Positions 8,775-17,807 of a DNA stretch of 64,000 nt are shown piece by piece. A program made the position numbers and the translations under genes. Origin of the DNA: Roseibium aggregatum (lineage in GTDB: Bacteria; Pseudomonadota; Alphaproteobacteria; Rhizobiales; Stappiaceae); the NCBI RefSeq assembly GCF_017309185.1, contig NZ_JAEKJZ010000006.1, positions 310,001-374,000 of the forward strand, read 5' to 3'. Every line of letters starts with the position of its first letter. Positions within the stretch are counted from its first letter, which is position 1. The notes under the pieces were generated by a model. The model was not told the DNA's origin. It searched no databases and worked only from the letters and a program-made list of their open reading frames with translations.

Positions 8775-9151
8775 TGCGGCAATTTCTGTTTGCGGCGGGT
8801 ATCAGTCTTGTCGGTCTCGCCGCGGCCGTTCCGGCCAGAAGCGAAGACGCGGCGCTCCGGGACATGGCGAACCGCCTGAACGACTATCCGACCGAGGCGC
8901 GGGCGGATTACGTGTTCGGTTGCATGGCCGCGAACGGTCAGGGCCGGATGATGCTGCGCCACTGCGCCTGCTCGATCGACATGATCGCGTCGATCCTGCC
9001 GTACGAGCAATATGAAAAGGCGGAGACCGTGTTGGCCATGCAGCAGGGCAGCGGAGAGAAGATGTCCGCCTTCAAGACCATGCACATGGCAACCGAGATC
9101 GTCGCCCAACTGCGCCGCGCGCAGGCGGAAGCGGAAATGCTCTGCTTTTAG
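8771..9151 (+). CDS. Small exported cysteine-containing protein of unknown function
   Basis: A 126-residue protein with a signal peptide (MMRQFLFAAGISLVGLAAAVPARS). The mature part has four cysteines (VFGCMAANG, LRHCACSID, and a C-terminal MLCF), a spacing that suggests disulphides in the periplasm. The CAC pair lacks the following His needed for a CxxCH heme site, so it is not a c-type cytochrome. It is translationally coupled to the upstream exported protein, which suggests the two act together. I cannot assign a function. Confidence 0.72.
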   Translation: MMRQFLFAAGISLVGLAAAVPARSEDAALRDMANRLNDYPTEARADYVFGCMAANGQGRMMLRHCACSIDMIASILPYEQYEKAETVLAMQQGSGEKMSAFKTMHMATEIVAQLRRAQAEAEMLCF

Positions 9152-9175
9152 CGGTTACCACCGGATGGTTTGACC

Positions 9176-9997
9176 TCAAGCCGGCGGGGCTTTGGGCAGA
9201 ACCCGGTCGAAGACATTGCCTTCCGTGTCGACCGCGTGCACGCGGAACTCGGGCGATCCGTTGTCCGTGTATGTAAACCGGAACACCGGGTTTTCCGAAA
9301 TCGAGATGCCGCCTTCGAGCGAGAAGAGCAGGTCGTCGCCCTGATAGACTTCAAGCTCGTTGATGAAATGAGCGCCGATGAACAAATGCGTGAGCTGGTC
9401 GCGCTGCAGCCCGGAATAGTTCGGGTGGCGGATCATGATCTGCGCCTCGTAGCGCCGGTTGGACTGGAGCGGAGTGTTGGCAAACAGTCTTGCACGCATC
9501 TCTCCCATGCCCTTCAGGGCAACTTCCGGGTCCTTGGTCGCTGGTGCGGAACAGCCTCCGGAAGCCTTCACGAACCGTCCCGCCATGTAGGTCGCGTTAT
9601 CCGTTTCGGCGAGGACGCGAACATTGGAATATTGGTTGACGCGCACCCGGGTTTCGAATTGCAGGGGATGCATCGCGGCGCCGAAGCGGATCTCCGCGGC
9701 GAGCGGTGACGGGTTCTCGTCAATCACCAGCTTGAGCGTCTTGACCGGTCCGGCGTCCGAGCCGGTCTGCTTGACCGTGATGGGCACCGTGGCGGCGTCG
9801 TTGGCGCGATATGGGGCCTCGACATCGAAAATCGGCGATCCGTCGAGGAGGGAGATGTCGCCGGCGATGTCGCCGCGCATGTCCGTCCAGGTTTCGCTCT
9901 CCGTCAGCGGATTGCGGGTGTCGGGCTCGGTGGCGCCGGCATGCGCGCTAGCAAGGACGGGCACAACAATCGAAAGATGTCTCAGAAGCTGTTTCAT
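9176..9997 (-). CDS. Quinoprotein-associated SoxYZ-like carrier protein (copy 1)
   Basis: A 273-residue exported protein (signal peptide about MKQLLRHLSIVVPVLASAHAGA). It looks like a fusion of a SoxY-like N-terminal half (APYRANDAATVPITV ... LKLVIDENPSPLAAEIRF) and a SoxZ-like C-terminal half (MIRHPNYSGLQRD ... EVYQGDDLLFSLEGGISISENPVFRF). This type is known as the SoxYZ-like carrier found with quinoprotein dehydrogenases. A Cys in the central KASGGCSAPA linker is the only visible carrier-type thiol. It is divergent from the metallo-hydrolase at 10142, the usual partner in this 'quinoprotein relay' set. A paralogue lies at 18412. Confidence 0.85.
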   Translation of the reverse strand: MKQLLRHLSIVVPVLASAHAGATEPDTRNPLTESETWTDMRGDIAGDISLLDGSPIFDVEAPYRANDAATVPITVKQTGSDAGPVKTLKLVIDENPSPLAAEIRFGAAMHPLQFETRVRVNQYSNVRVLAETDNATYMAGRFVKASGGCSAPATKDPEVALKGMGEMRARLFANTPLQSNRRYEAQIMIRHPNYSGLQRDQLTHLFIGAHFINELEVYQGDDLLFSLEGGISISENPVFRFTYTDNGSPEFRVHAVDTEGNVFDRVLPKAPPA

Positions 9998-10141
9998 GGG
10001 TCTCCTCCCTCACAGCTGCCGTAGCGTTATTTTCCGAAAACCTTACCACGAAACGCGTGCGCTCAGAACCGAGCCTTTCGGATGTGTGGCTGAGCGGCCG
10101 GGCGCGCCCTAGTCTCGGCTTTGGAGATTGAGGAACTTACG

Positions 10142-11191
10142 GTGTTTGAAGCGTTCTTGACCCTGTGCCTGCTCTCCGGAGCGCAGACTGGAGAAACCGC
10201 GTGCCGCGACATGCTGCTGCCCGGGTTTGCCGCCGAAACAAGGATGGCCTGCGAGGCGGCGATTCAGGCAGATCCACCCGAATGGCTGTCCGCCGAGGGG
10301 GCCGGAGACGTTTCATGTGCACCGCTGCCAGCTTCTTCCCTGACGTTTTCCGAAATCGTCCCCGGCGTCTTTCTCCATCGTGGCGTTGTCGCGGAGCCGG
10401 ACCCGATGAATGGCGGCGATGTCTCGAACATCGCCTTCATCGTCGGCGACCGGAGCATTGCCGTGATCGATGCCGGCGGGTCAAGGCAGATCGGAGAGGA
10501 AGTTTACCTCGCCATTCGCGAACGCAGCAGCCTGCCGATTTCCCATCTCGTTCTCACCCATCAGCACCCCGACCACGTGTTCGGGGCGGAAGTGCTGCGC
10601 GAGGCGGGCGCGGAAGTCATCGGTCATCCGGCGCTTCCGCGGGCGCTGGCGGACAGGGCCCGGGATTACGAGATCAACTTCACCCGGCTGATCGGTGTTC
10701 CGGGGTTCATCGGCAGCCGGGTTGTCGGGCCGGACCGGACGGCCGCCGGGCCCGAGACCATCGACCTTGGCGGACGCGACCTCCTGCTCATGCCGAGGCC
10801 GACCGCTCACACGGCAACCGATCTGACTGTCCTGGACGTTGCCTCGAACACACTCATTCTGGGCGACCTCCTTTTCGACGAACACACACCGGCGCTCGAC
10901 GGCTCGTTGCAGGGCTGGATAGATCTCATGACCATTCTGAAGGACGAGCCGGCGGCACGCGTGGTGCCTGGCCATGGCGGCCCGGTGCTCCCCTGGCCGG
11001 ACGGGGCCGTTTCCCAGACGCGTTATCTGGAAGCACTCGCCCGGGACACCCGCGAAGCAATCGCGGACGGACTCACTCTGGGAGAAGCCACCGCGGAGAT
11101 AGGCCGTTCGGAAGCCGAGGAATGGGAGTTGTTCGAGCTTTTCAATCCGCGCAATGCCACGGCGGCCTATACCGAGCTCGAATGGGAGTGA
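10142..11191 (+). CDS. Quinoprotein relay metallo-hydrolase (MBL fold)
   Basis: A 349-residue metallo-beta-lactamase-fold hydrolase related to SoxH-like proteins that occur beside PQQ dehydrogenases. The zinc motif THQHPDH gives His140, His142, Asp144 and His145. Further metal ligands are likely in PRPTAHTATD, LGDLLFDEH and VVPGHGGP. I chose the GTG at 10142 because GAGG lies eight bases before it and the product then begins with a short hydrophobic signal-like segment; a TTG 21 bases upstream is possible. The substrate is unknown; a persulphide or thioester on the adjacent SoxYZ-like carrier is a reasonable guess. Confidence 0.85.
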   Translation: MFEAFLTLCLLSGAQTGETACRDMLLPGFAAETRMACEAAIQADPPEWLSAEGAGDVSCAPLPASSLTFSEIVPGVFLHRGVVAEPDPMNGGDVSNIAFIVGDRSIAVIDAGGSRQIGEEVYLAIRERSSLPISHLVLTHQHPDHVFGAEVLREAGAEVIGHPALPRALADRARDYEINFTRLIGVPGFIGSRVVGPDRTAAGPETIDLGGRDLLLMPRPTAHTATDLTVLDVASNTLILGDLLFDEHTPALDGSLQGWIDLMTILKDEPAARVVPGHGGPVLPWPDGAVSQTRYLEALARDTREAIADGLTLGEATAEIGRSEAEEWELFELFNPRNATAAYTELEWE

Positions 11192-11210
11192 TCCGGTCGG
11201 GTTCGCTTAT

Positions 11211-11807
11211 CTACTCCTGCACGAAGGTCATCAGCATCTGGGCGATCGCGTAAATGCGTTTTTCCAGAAGGACCGGGGTTTCGCAGACATAGGTGAGCGA
11301 CTTCCGGCGGTCCTTGAAGATGCGCTCGTCCCAGTCGACCTGTTTCTCGAGCGCGTCGACCCGGTCGAAGTCAGGAGACGACGCAGCCAGCAGCGCTTCC
11401 ATTTCGGAACGAGCGGTATCTATCTTCTCCGAAAGCGCGGTCTGGCTCTGGGCGTAATTGGCGATACCATTCATTACCCGTCGGCGGTCGCCGGCCAGAT
11501 TGTCGAAGACCTTGCGGAAAATGCCACCCAGTTCCCGGGCCCCGGTTTCCGGATGGTCTTCGACATAGGCGCGGACATATTCCTGGGCCTCGTCGAGACT
11601 GACGCGGCGCAAGGAGAGGAGCGCCGCCAGGTCTCTGGCATCCGGCGGCAGCGCCTCTTCCTCGACGGGGTGGGGCCACATCAGCCCGAAGGAGAGATTT
11701 TCAACCTTGCGCTGGATGCACGGCCAGTCGGGATCGGTAAAGCCCGCCGCTGCTACCTGCCCTGCGGCAAGCAAAAGGAAAAACAGCGAAGTCGCAGCTC
11801 TTGTCAT
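11211..11807 (-). CDS. Exported helical protein of unknown function
   Basis: A 198-residue protein with a signal peptide (MTRAATSLFFLLLAAGQVAAAG). The mature part is strongly alpha-helical and charged (RRRVMNGIANYAQSQTALSEKIDTARSEMEALL), probably a coiled coil. There is one Cys near the start (DPDWPCIQRKVENLS) and one near the end (TYVCETP), which could pair. It is convergent with the metallo-hydrolase gene and divergent from adhI. A TATACT -10-like box lies before it. The DWPCIQRKV start is conserved-looking, but I do not recognise the family with certainty. Confidence 0.75.
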   Translation of the reverse strand: MTRAATSLFFLLLAAGQVAAAGFTDPDWPCIQRKVENLSFGLMWPHPVEEEALPPDARDLAALLSLRRVSLDEAQEYVRAYVEDHPETGARELGGIFRKVFDNLAGDRRRVMNGIANYAQSQTALSEKIDTARSEMEALLAASSPDFDRVDALEKQVDWDERIFKDRRKSLTYVCETPVLLEKRIYAIAQMLMTFVQE

Positions 11808-11899
11808 GGTTCCTCCCCTTCATGTCGATGCTCTACGGCAGCGGTATTGAACCACAGTATAAGCCCTTGATCGTGCCCGGCTAAAGTTCGGATTTACAC

Positions 11900-11940
11900 A
11901 CTAAGGTCGCAATTGTCGGATGTCGGGGGCCTCATATAAT
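11900..11940 (+). promoter_or_regulatory. adhI promoter with ACTAAGGT element
   Basis: ACTAAGGT (11900-11907) and CGCAA are followed by a -35 box TTGTCG (11913-11918), a 16-base spacer and a consensus -10 TATAAT (11935-11940). The start codon of the formaldehyde dehydrogenase gene lies 58 bases further on. This is the clearest promoter in the island, and its upstream element matches those at 8045 and 3264. Confidence 0.65.
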
Positions 11941-11997
11941 CGGCCTGCAAGCGGAGAAAAACGCAGTTCGAATACCGGAGTGGGGAGGACATTGACT

Positions 11998-13110
<1,113 letters not shown>

Positions 13111-13118
13111 GCGGCGCG

Positions 13119-13949
13119 ATGGAACTGGTATCCCAAAGTCAGTGTTTCGGCGGAGTCCAGGCTGTTTACAGCCACGCCTCCGATGCATGCCGGTGCAAGA
13201 TGACCTTCGGGGTGTTCCTGCCGCCGCAGGCCCGGGACCGCAAGGTGCCGCTGCTTGTCTTTCTGGCCGGTCTGACCTGTACCCATGAAAACGCCATGAC
13301 CAAGGCCGGCCTGCAGAACTATGCGGCCAAACACGGACTGGCGCTGGCCTTTCCCGACACTTCGCCGCGTGGCGAAGGGGTCTTCGACGACGATGCCTAC
13401 GACCTCGGTCAGGGGGCGGGCTTCTATGTCAACGCGACCCGGGATCCCTGGCGCAGCCATTTCAGGATGTATGATTACATCGTCGACGAGCTGCCGGCGC
13501 TGTTGCTGAAGGAACTGCCGCTGAATGGCGTATTCGGCATTACGGGTCATTCCATGGGTGGGCACGGCGCGCTGACGATCGCGTTGCGCAACCCGGACAA
13601 GTTTCGCTCGGTGTCGGCGTTCGCGCCCATCGTCAACCCGACCCGCTCTGATTGGGGGCGCAAGCAGCTGTCCGCCTATCTCGGGGACGACGAGGCGCTT
13701 TGGGCGAATTACGACGCCTGCCTGTTGCTGGCCGAGCACGGCTGGAAGGGCGAAATCCTGATCGATCAGGGGTCCGACGATCAGTTCCTGGATCTGTTGC
13801 GCCCGGAATCCATGGCGGGACTGATCGCTGAAACCCGGCAGCCGGGGGTTGTAAGAATGCAGCCCGGCTACGATCATAGCTACTACTTTATCGCCAGTTT
13901 CGGGGAGGATCACGTGAACTGGCATGCGGAACGGCTGAACGTTCTGTAA
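13119..13949 (+). CDS. fghA: S-formylglutathione hydrolase
   Basis: A 276-residue serine esterase of the esterase-D family. It hydrolyses S-formylglutathione to formate and glutathione, the step after AdhI. The nucleophile is Ser145 in GHSMGG. The family hallmarks FLAGLTCTHENAMTKAG and the C-terminal GYDHSYYFIASF (catalytic His) are present. I used the ATG at 13119, eight bases after the adhI stop; a TTG overlapping that stop is an alternative. Confidence 0.95.
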   Translation: MELVSQSQCFGGVQAVYSHASDACRCKMTFGVFLPPQARDRKVPLLVFLAGLTCTHENAMTKAGLQNYAAKHGLALAFPDTSPRGEGVFDDDAYDLGQGAGFYVNATRDPWRSHFRMYDYIVDELPALLLKELPLNGVFGITGHSMGGHGALTIALRNPDKFRSVSAFAPIVNPTRSDWGRKQLSAYLGDDEALWANYDACLLLAEHGWKGEILIDQGSDDQFLDLLRPESMAGLIAETRQPGVVRMQPGYDHSYYFIASFGEDHVNWHAERLNVL

Positions 13950-13964
13950 AATAGGGGGGATTGG

Positions 13965-14378
13965 ATGCCGATGAAGTCCGGTATCAGCGCAGTTTTACTT
14001 TTTGTCTGTAGCGCCCTGGCTGCCGGCGTCGTACCGGCTCATGCCGGGGATTCCGCGGCCGGTGCGAAGGTGTTCCGCAAGTGCAAGGCTTGTCATGACG
14101 TCGGCGAGAGCGCCAAATCCAAGGTCGGTCCCATCCTGAACGGGATCGTTGGACGCCCCGCGGGCACCTTCGAAAGCTTTTCCTATTCAAGTGCCATGAC
14201 CACCGCAGCCGGAAACGGGCTGGTCTGGACGGAAGAGAATATCGCCGAATTCCTGACGAAGCCGAAAAAATTCATGCCCGGCACGAAGATGGCTTTCGCC
14301 GGTCTGCGCAAGGAGAAGGACCGGGCGAACGTCATAGCGTATCTGGCAACGTTTCAGAGCGGCGAGGAGGCGAACTGA
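13965..14378 (+). CDS. Class I c-type cytochrome (cytochrome c2/c550-like)
   Basis: A 137-residue periplasmic cytochrome with a signal peptide ending at AHA (residue 27). One heme site lies at Cys40-Lys-Ala-Cys43-His44, and the axial Met is in the FMPGTKMAF segment. The GPILNGIVGRPAGTFESFSYSSAM stretch is typical of soluble cytochrome c2 / c-550. It lies 15 bases after fghA and upstream of xoxF. It probably carries electrons from the XoxF/XoxG pair to the terminal oxidase, as the cytochrome cH does in methylotrophs. Confidence 0.92.
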   Translation: MPMKSGISAVLLFVCSALAAGVVPAHAGDSAAGAKVFRKCKACHDVGESAKSKVGPILNGIVGRPAGTFESFSYSSAMTTAAGNGLVWTEENIAEFLTKPKKFMPGTKMAFAGLRKEKDRANVIAYLATFQSGEEAN

Positions 14379-14513
14379 ACGACCGGCCTGAAATTCAGGC
14401 GAGAACGGCCGCGGGAATAGAGATTTGCGCGCAACCGATCGCGGGATGAGGAGGATGGTATCCCGAAGCGCAGAGGGGCAGTGCCCGGATCGGAAACCCT
14501 ATGGGAGGAACTG

Positions 14514-16334
14514 ATGAAACGACTTCTTGCAGCAAAAAGGGCCTTCGTCTTATCGACGGTACTTGCCGCTGGTGGCATAACCTCCGCGAGTGCGAACGAG
14601 GACTTGCAGAAGCTGATGGACGACCCGAACCAGTGGGTCAGCCAGACCGGCGACTACGCGAACCAGCGTTATTCCAAACTCGATCAGATCAACAAGGACA
14701 ATGTCGGCGATCTGCAAGTCGCCTGGACCTTCTCGACCGGCGTTCTGCGCGGACACGAAGGATCCCCGCTGGTGATCGGCGACGTGATGTATGTGCACAC
14801 GCCGTTCCCGAACATCGTTTATGCGCTCGATCTGAACAATGACGGCAAGGTGCTCTGGAAATATGAGCCGAAGCAGGCGGCCGATGTTGTCCCGGTCATG
14901 TGCTGCGATACCGTCTACCGTGGCGTTGCTTACGGCGACGGCAAGATCTTCCTGCACCAGGCCGATACCAAGCTCGTGGCGCTGGACGCCAAGACCGGCG
15001 AAGAAGTCTGGTCGGTTGTGAATGGCGACCCCTCAAAGGGCGAAACCAACACCGCGACCGTCATGCCGGTCAAGGACAAGGTGATTGTCGGGATTTCCGG
15101 CGGCGAGTTCGGCGTGCGCGGTTCGGTGACCGCTTACAACATGTCCGACGGCTCGCTTGCCTGGCGCGGATACTCCATGGGCCCGGACAGCGACACCCTT
15201 ATCGATCCGGAAAAGACCACCCATCTCGGCAAGCCCGTCGGCAAGGACAGCGGGACCAACACCTGGGAAGGCGATCAGTGGAAGATTGGCGGCGGGACCA
15301 CCTGGGGCTGGTATTCCTACGATCCGGAACTGGACCTGATCTACTACGGTACCGGTAACCCGTCGACCTGGAACCCGGCGCAGCGGCCCGGCGACAACCG
15401 TTGGTCGATGACCATCTTCGCCCGCAATCCGGATACCGGCATGGCGAAATGGGTCTATCAGATGACGCCCCACGACGAATGGGACTATGACGGCATCAAC
15501 GAAATGATCCTGACCGATCAGGAATTCAACGGCGAGCAGCGCAAGCTTCTGACCCACTTCGACCGGAACGGTCTGGGGTACACGCTTGACCGCGACACCG
15601 GCGAGCTTCTGGTTGCCGAGAAGTATGATCCGGCGGTCAACTGGACGACGGGTGTCGACATGGACCCGAATTCCGACACTTACGGGCGTCCGGCGGTCGT
15701 GGCGAAATACTCGACCGAGCAGAACGGCGAAGACGTGAACTCCACCGGCATCTGCCCTGCGGCTCTCGGTTCCAAGGACCAGCAGCCGGCGGCTTATTCG
15801 CCGAAAACGGAGACGTTCTACGTTCCGACCAACCACGTCTGCATGGACTATGAGCCGTTCCGCGTGTCCTACACCGCAGGTCAGCCTTACGTCGGCGCGA
15901 CCCTGTCGATGTATCCGGCTCCGGACAGCCATGGCGGCATGGGTAACTTCATTGCCTGGGACAACATCAACGGCAAGATCAAGTGGTCCATCCCCGAGCA
16001 GTTCTCGGTCTGGTCGGGCGCTCTGGCAACGGCCGGCGACGTGGTGTTCTACGGCACGCTCGAAGGTTATCTGAAGGCTGTCGACGCCAACACGGGTGAA
16101 GAACTCTACAAGTTCAAGACGCCCTCCGGCATCATCGGCAACGTGATGACCTACACCCATGGCGGCAAACAGTATGTCGCAATTCTCTCAGGCGTTGGCG
16201 GTTGGGCCGGTATCGGTCTGGCGGCCGGTCTGACCAATCCGAACGAAGGCCTCGGTGCCGTTGGCGGGTACGCGGCTCTGTCCGACTACACCGCTCTGGG
16301 CGGTACGATGACGGTGTTCGCATTGCCGAACTGA
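14514..16334 (+). CDS. xoxF: XoxF, lanthanide-type PQQ methanol/alcohol dehydrogenase
   Basis: A 606-residue periplasmic quinoprotein (signal peptide to SASA, about residue 27) that oxidises primary alcohols with PQQ bound in an eight-bladed propeller. Visible are the vicinal cysteines Cys130-Cys131 (VMCCDTV), metal ligands Glu198 (GGEFG) and Asn282 (GNPSTWNP), catalytic Asp324, and the extra Asp326 (HDEWDYDG). Calcium-type MxaF has Ala where Asp326 stands; Asp here marks lanthanide-dependent XoxF. The start is the ATG after GGGAGGAACTG. It sits between the formaldehyde genes and xoxG/xoxJ. No mxaF, mxaI or other quinoprotein dehydrogenase occurs in the window. Confidence 0.96.
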   Translation: MKRLLAAKRAFVLSTVLAAGGITSASANEDLQKLMDDPNQWVSQTGDYANQRYSKLDQINKDNVGDLQVAWTFSTGVLRGHEGSPLVIGDVMYVHTPFPNIVYALDLNNDGKVLWKYEPKQAADVVPVMCCDTVYRGVAYGDGKIFLHQADTKLVALDAKTGEEVWSVVNGDPSKGETNTATVMPVKDKVIVGISGGEFGVRGSVTAYNMSDGSLAWRGYSMGPDSDTLIDPEKTTHLGKPVGKDSGTNTWEGDQWKIGGGTTWGWYSYDPELDLIYYGTGNPSTWNPAQRPGDNRWSMTIFARNPDTGMAKWVYQMTPHDEWDYDGINEMILTDQEFNGEQRKLLTHFDRNGLGYTLDRDTGELLVAEKYDPAVNWTTGVDMDPNSDTYGRPAVVAKYSTEQNGEDVNSTGICPAALGSKDQQPAAYSPKTETFYVPTNHVCMDYEPFRVSYTAGQPYVGATLSMYPAPDSHGGMGNFIAWDNINGKIKWSIPEQFSVWSGALATAGDVVFYGTLEGYLKAVDANTGEELYKFKTPSGIIGNVMTYTHGGKQYVAILSGVGGWAGIGLAAGLTNPNEGLGAVGGYAALSDYTALGGTMTVFALPN

Positions 16335-16367
16335 TCGGAAACGGCCGGGGTTTCCCGGTGTCACACT

Positions 16368-16395
16368 GGACTGGCGCGGCTAAGCGCGCCAGTCC
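16368..16395 (+). terminator. Strong stem-loop between xoxF and xoxG
   Basis: GGACTGGCGCG (16368-16378) and CGCGCCAGTCC (16385-16395) form a perfect 11-bp stem with a six-base loop, 33 bases after the xoxF stop. No T-run follows, so full intrinsic termination is unlikely. It could stabilise the xoxF message or set a step-down in expression before xoxG. Confidence 0.55.
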
Positions 16396-16430
16396 GCTCC
16401 CGATCACAAAGCTGAGTTAACATTGCGAAA

Positions 16431-16976
16431 ATGAGTTCCATGTCTAACAAGATCGCCCTGGCCGCCTTGGCCGCATCCCTGCTGTTCGGACTGAACGCCG
16501 CTCATGCGCAAAGCAGTACCGACGAAGAAGCGCCGGACAATATCGCCGTGGCCTACAGCGAAGAGGGCCGCTACTATACGGAAGATGACATTCCCACCTA
16601 CAATATCGGCGAAGATGGATCGGTCGACTGGATGACCTATTCCGGGTTCCGCCGGTATCATGCGGAATGTCATGTCTGCCACGGGCCCGAGGGAGAAGGG
16701 TCGTCCTACGCCCCTGCCCTGAAGAAATCCGCCATTGACATGGACTATTACGACTTTGTCGATGTGGTCACCAACGGTCGCACGAGGGTGAATGCCGCCG
16801 AGAACTCGGTGATGCCCGCCTTCGGCACCAATCCCAACGTCATGTGCTACCTCGACGACATCTATACATACCTGAAGGCGCGCGGCACGGATGCTGTGCC
16901 GAGAGGACGCCCTGCGAAAAAGGAGCCGAAGTCCGATGCCATTCGCGAGGCTGAGAACCTCTGCCTCGGCAGCTAG
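16431..16976 (+). CDS. xoxG: XoxG, cytochrome c electron acceptor of XoxF
   Basis: A 181-residue exported c-type cytochrome (signal peptide to AHA, about residue 26), related to cytochrome cL, the direct electron acceptor of methanol dehydrogenases. There is one heme site, Cys80-His-Val-Cys83-His84 (ECHVCHGPEGEG), and a likely axial Met in NSVMPAFG. The acidic N-terminal stretch (DEEAPDN, SEEGRYYTEDDIP) is typical of this group. The ATG at 16440 is an alternative start. The 3' end overlaps the xoxJ start by about 40 bases. Confidence 0.9.
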   Translation: MSSMSNKIALAALAASLLFGLNAAHAQSSTDEEAPDNIAVAYSEEGRYYTEDDIPTYNIGEDGSVDWMTYSGFRRYHAECHVCHGPEGEGSSYAPALKKSAIDMDYYDFVDVVTNGRTRVNAAENSVMPAFGTNPNVMCYLDDIYTYLKARGTDAVPRGRPAKKEPKSDAIREAENLCLGS

Positions 16977-17805
16977 CCGCGTGTGGGGTAGACTGACGCT
17001 TGTCCTGCTTGCCGCGCTTGCCCTTGGTCAACCGGCAAGCGCGCAGACGTCCGACCTGACCTCGAAGAAGGCTTTCCGTGTCTGCGCCGATCCGGCCAAC
17101 ATGCCTTTGTCGAACGAAGCGGAAGAGGGATTTGAAAACAAGATCGCCGGCCTGATCGCCGGCGAACTCGGCCTGCCGCTGCAGTATACCTGGTTCCCGA
17201 TGGCAACCGGCTTCATTCGCAGAACCCTTGGCGCGAATGAATGCGATGTCGTCATCGGCTACGGCCAGGGGGGTGAACTGGTTCAAAATACCAACCATTA
17301 CTACACGTCCGCCTTCGTTCTGGTCGTTCCCGCCGAGGGGCCGCTAGCCGGGGTCACTCAGCTTGGCGACCCGGCATTGGAAGGGGCGCGTCTCGGGATT
17401 GTCGCCGGCAGTCCGCCAGCCACTCACATGGTTAAATACGGCTTGATCGGGAAGGCAAAACCCTACAGCCTGATGGTTGACCGCCGCTACGATAACCCGT
17501 CGGGAACCATGCTGGACGATCTGAAGGCGGGCGAGATCGACGCGGCGGTTCTGTGGGGCCCGATCGCCGGTCCGCTGGTCAAGCAGGACTATCCCGGGTT
17601 CAAGGTCATACCTCTTTTGACGGAGGAAGGACTGCCCCGGATGTATTATCGCGTCACAATGGGCGTCCGCCACGGCGAAAACGACTGGCGGCGCAAGCTG
17701 AACTCGTTGATCCGCCGCAATCAGGGCAAGATCGATGCAATCCTGATAGAGGCCGGTGTGCCGCTGCTCAATCAGATGGGGACAGCGGTTTACGGGGAGA
17801 AGTAA
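16936..17805 (+). CDS. xoxJ: XoxJ, periplasmic binding-protein-like accessory of XoxF
   Basis: A 289-residue exported protein of the solute-binding fold (signal peptide ending near PASAQ, residue 37) found with quinoprotein dehydrogenases. XoxJ/MxaJ is believed to help activate or mature the dehydrogenase rather than to transport. Typical features are FRVCADPANMPLSNEAEEGFENKIA, FPMATGFIRRTLGANECDVVIG and DAAVLWGPIAGP. The start chosen has AAGGAG upstream and lies inside xoxG, so the two genes overlap. It is followed after two bases by the CXXCW-type protein. Confidence 0.9.
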   Translation: MPFARLRTSASAASRVWGRLTLVLLAALALGQPASAQTSDLTSKKAFRVCADPANMPLSNEAEEGFENKIAGLIAGELGLPLQYTWFPMATGFIRRTLGANECDVVIGYGQGGELVQNTNHYYTSAFVLVVPAEGPLAGVTQLGDPALEGARLGIVAGSPPATHMVKYGLIGKAKPYSLMVDRRYDNPSGTMLDDLKAGEIDAAVLWGPIAGPLVKQDYPGFKVIPLLTEEGLPRMYYRVTMGVRHGENDWRRKLNSLIRRNQGKIDAILIEAGVPLLNQMGTAVYGEK

Positions 17806-17807
17806 CG

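Noticed and set aside
8994..9030. Possible heme or EF-hand site in the small Cys protein at 8771
   Set aside because: The cysteines do not form CxxCH and there is no DxDxDG calcium or lanthanide loop, so neither a cytochrome nor a lanmodulin can be claimed.
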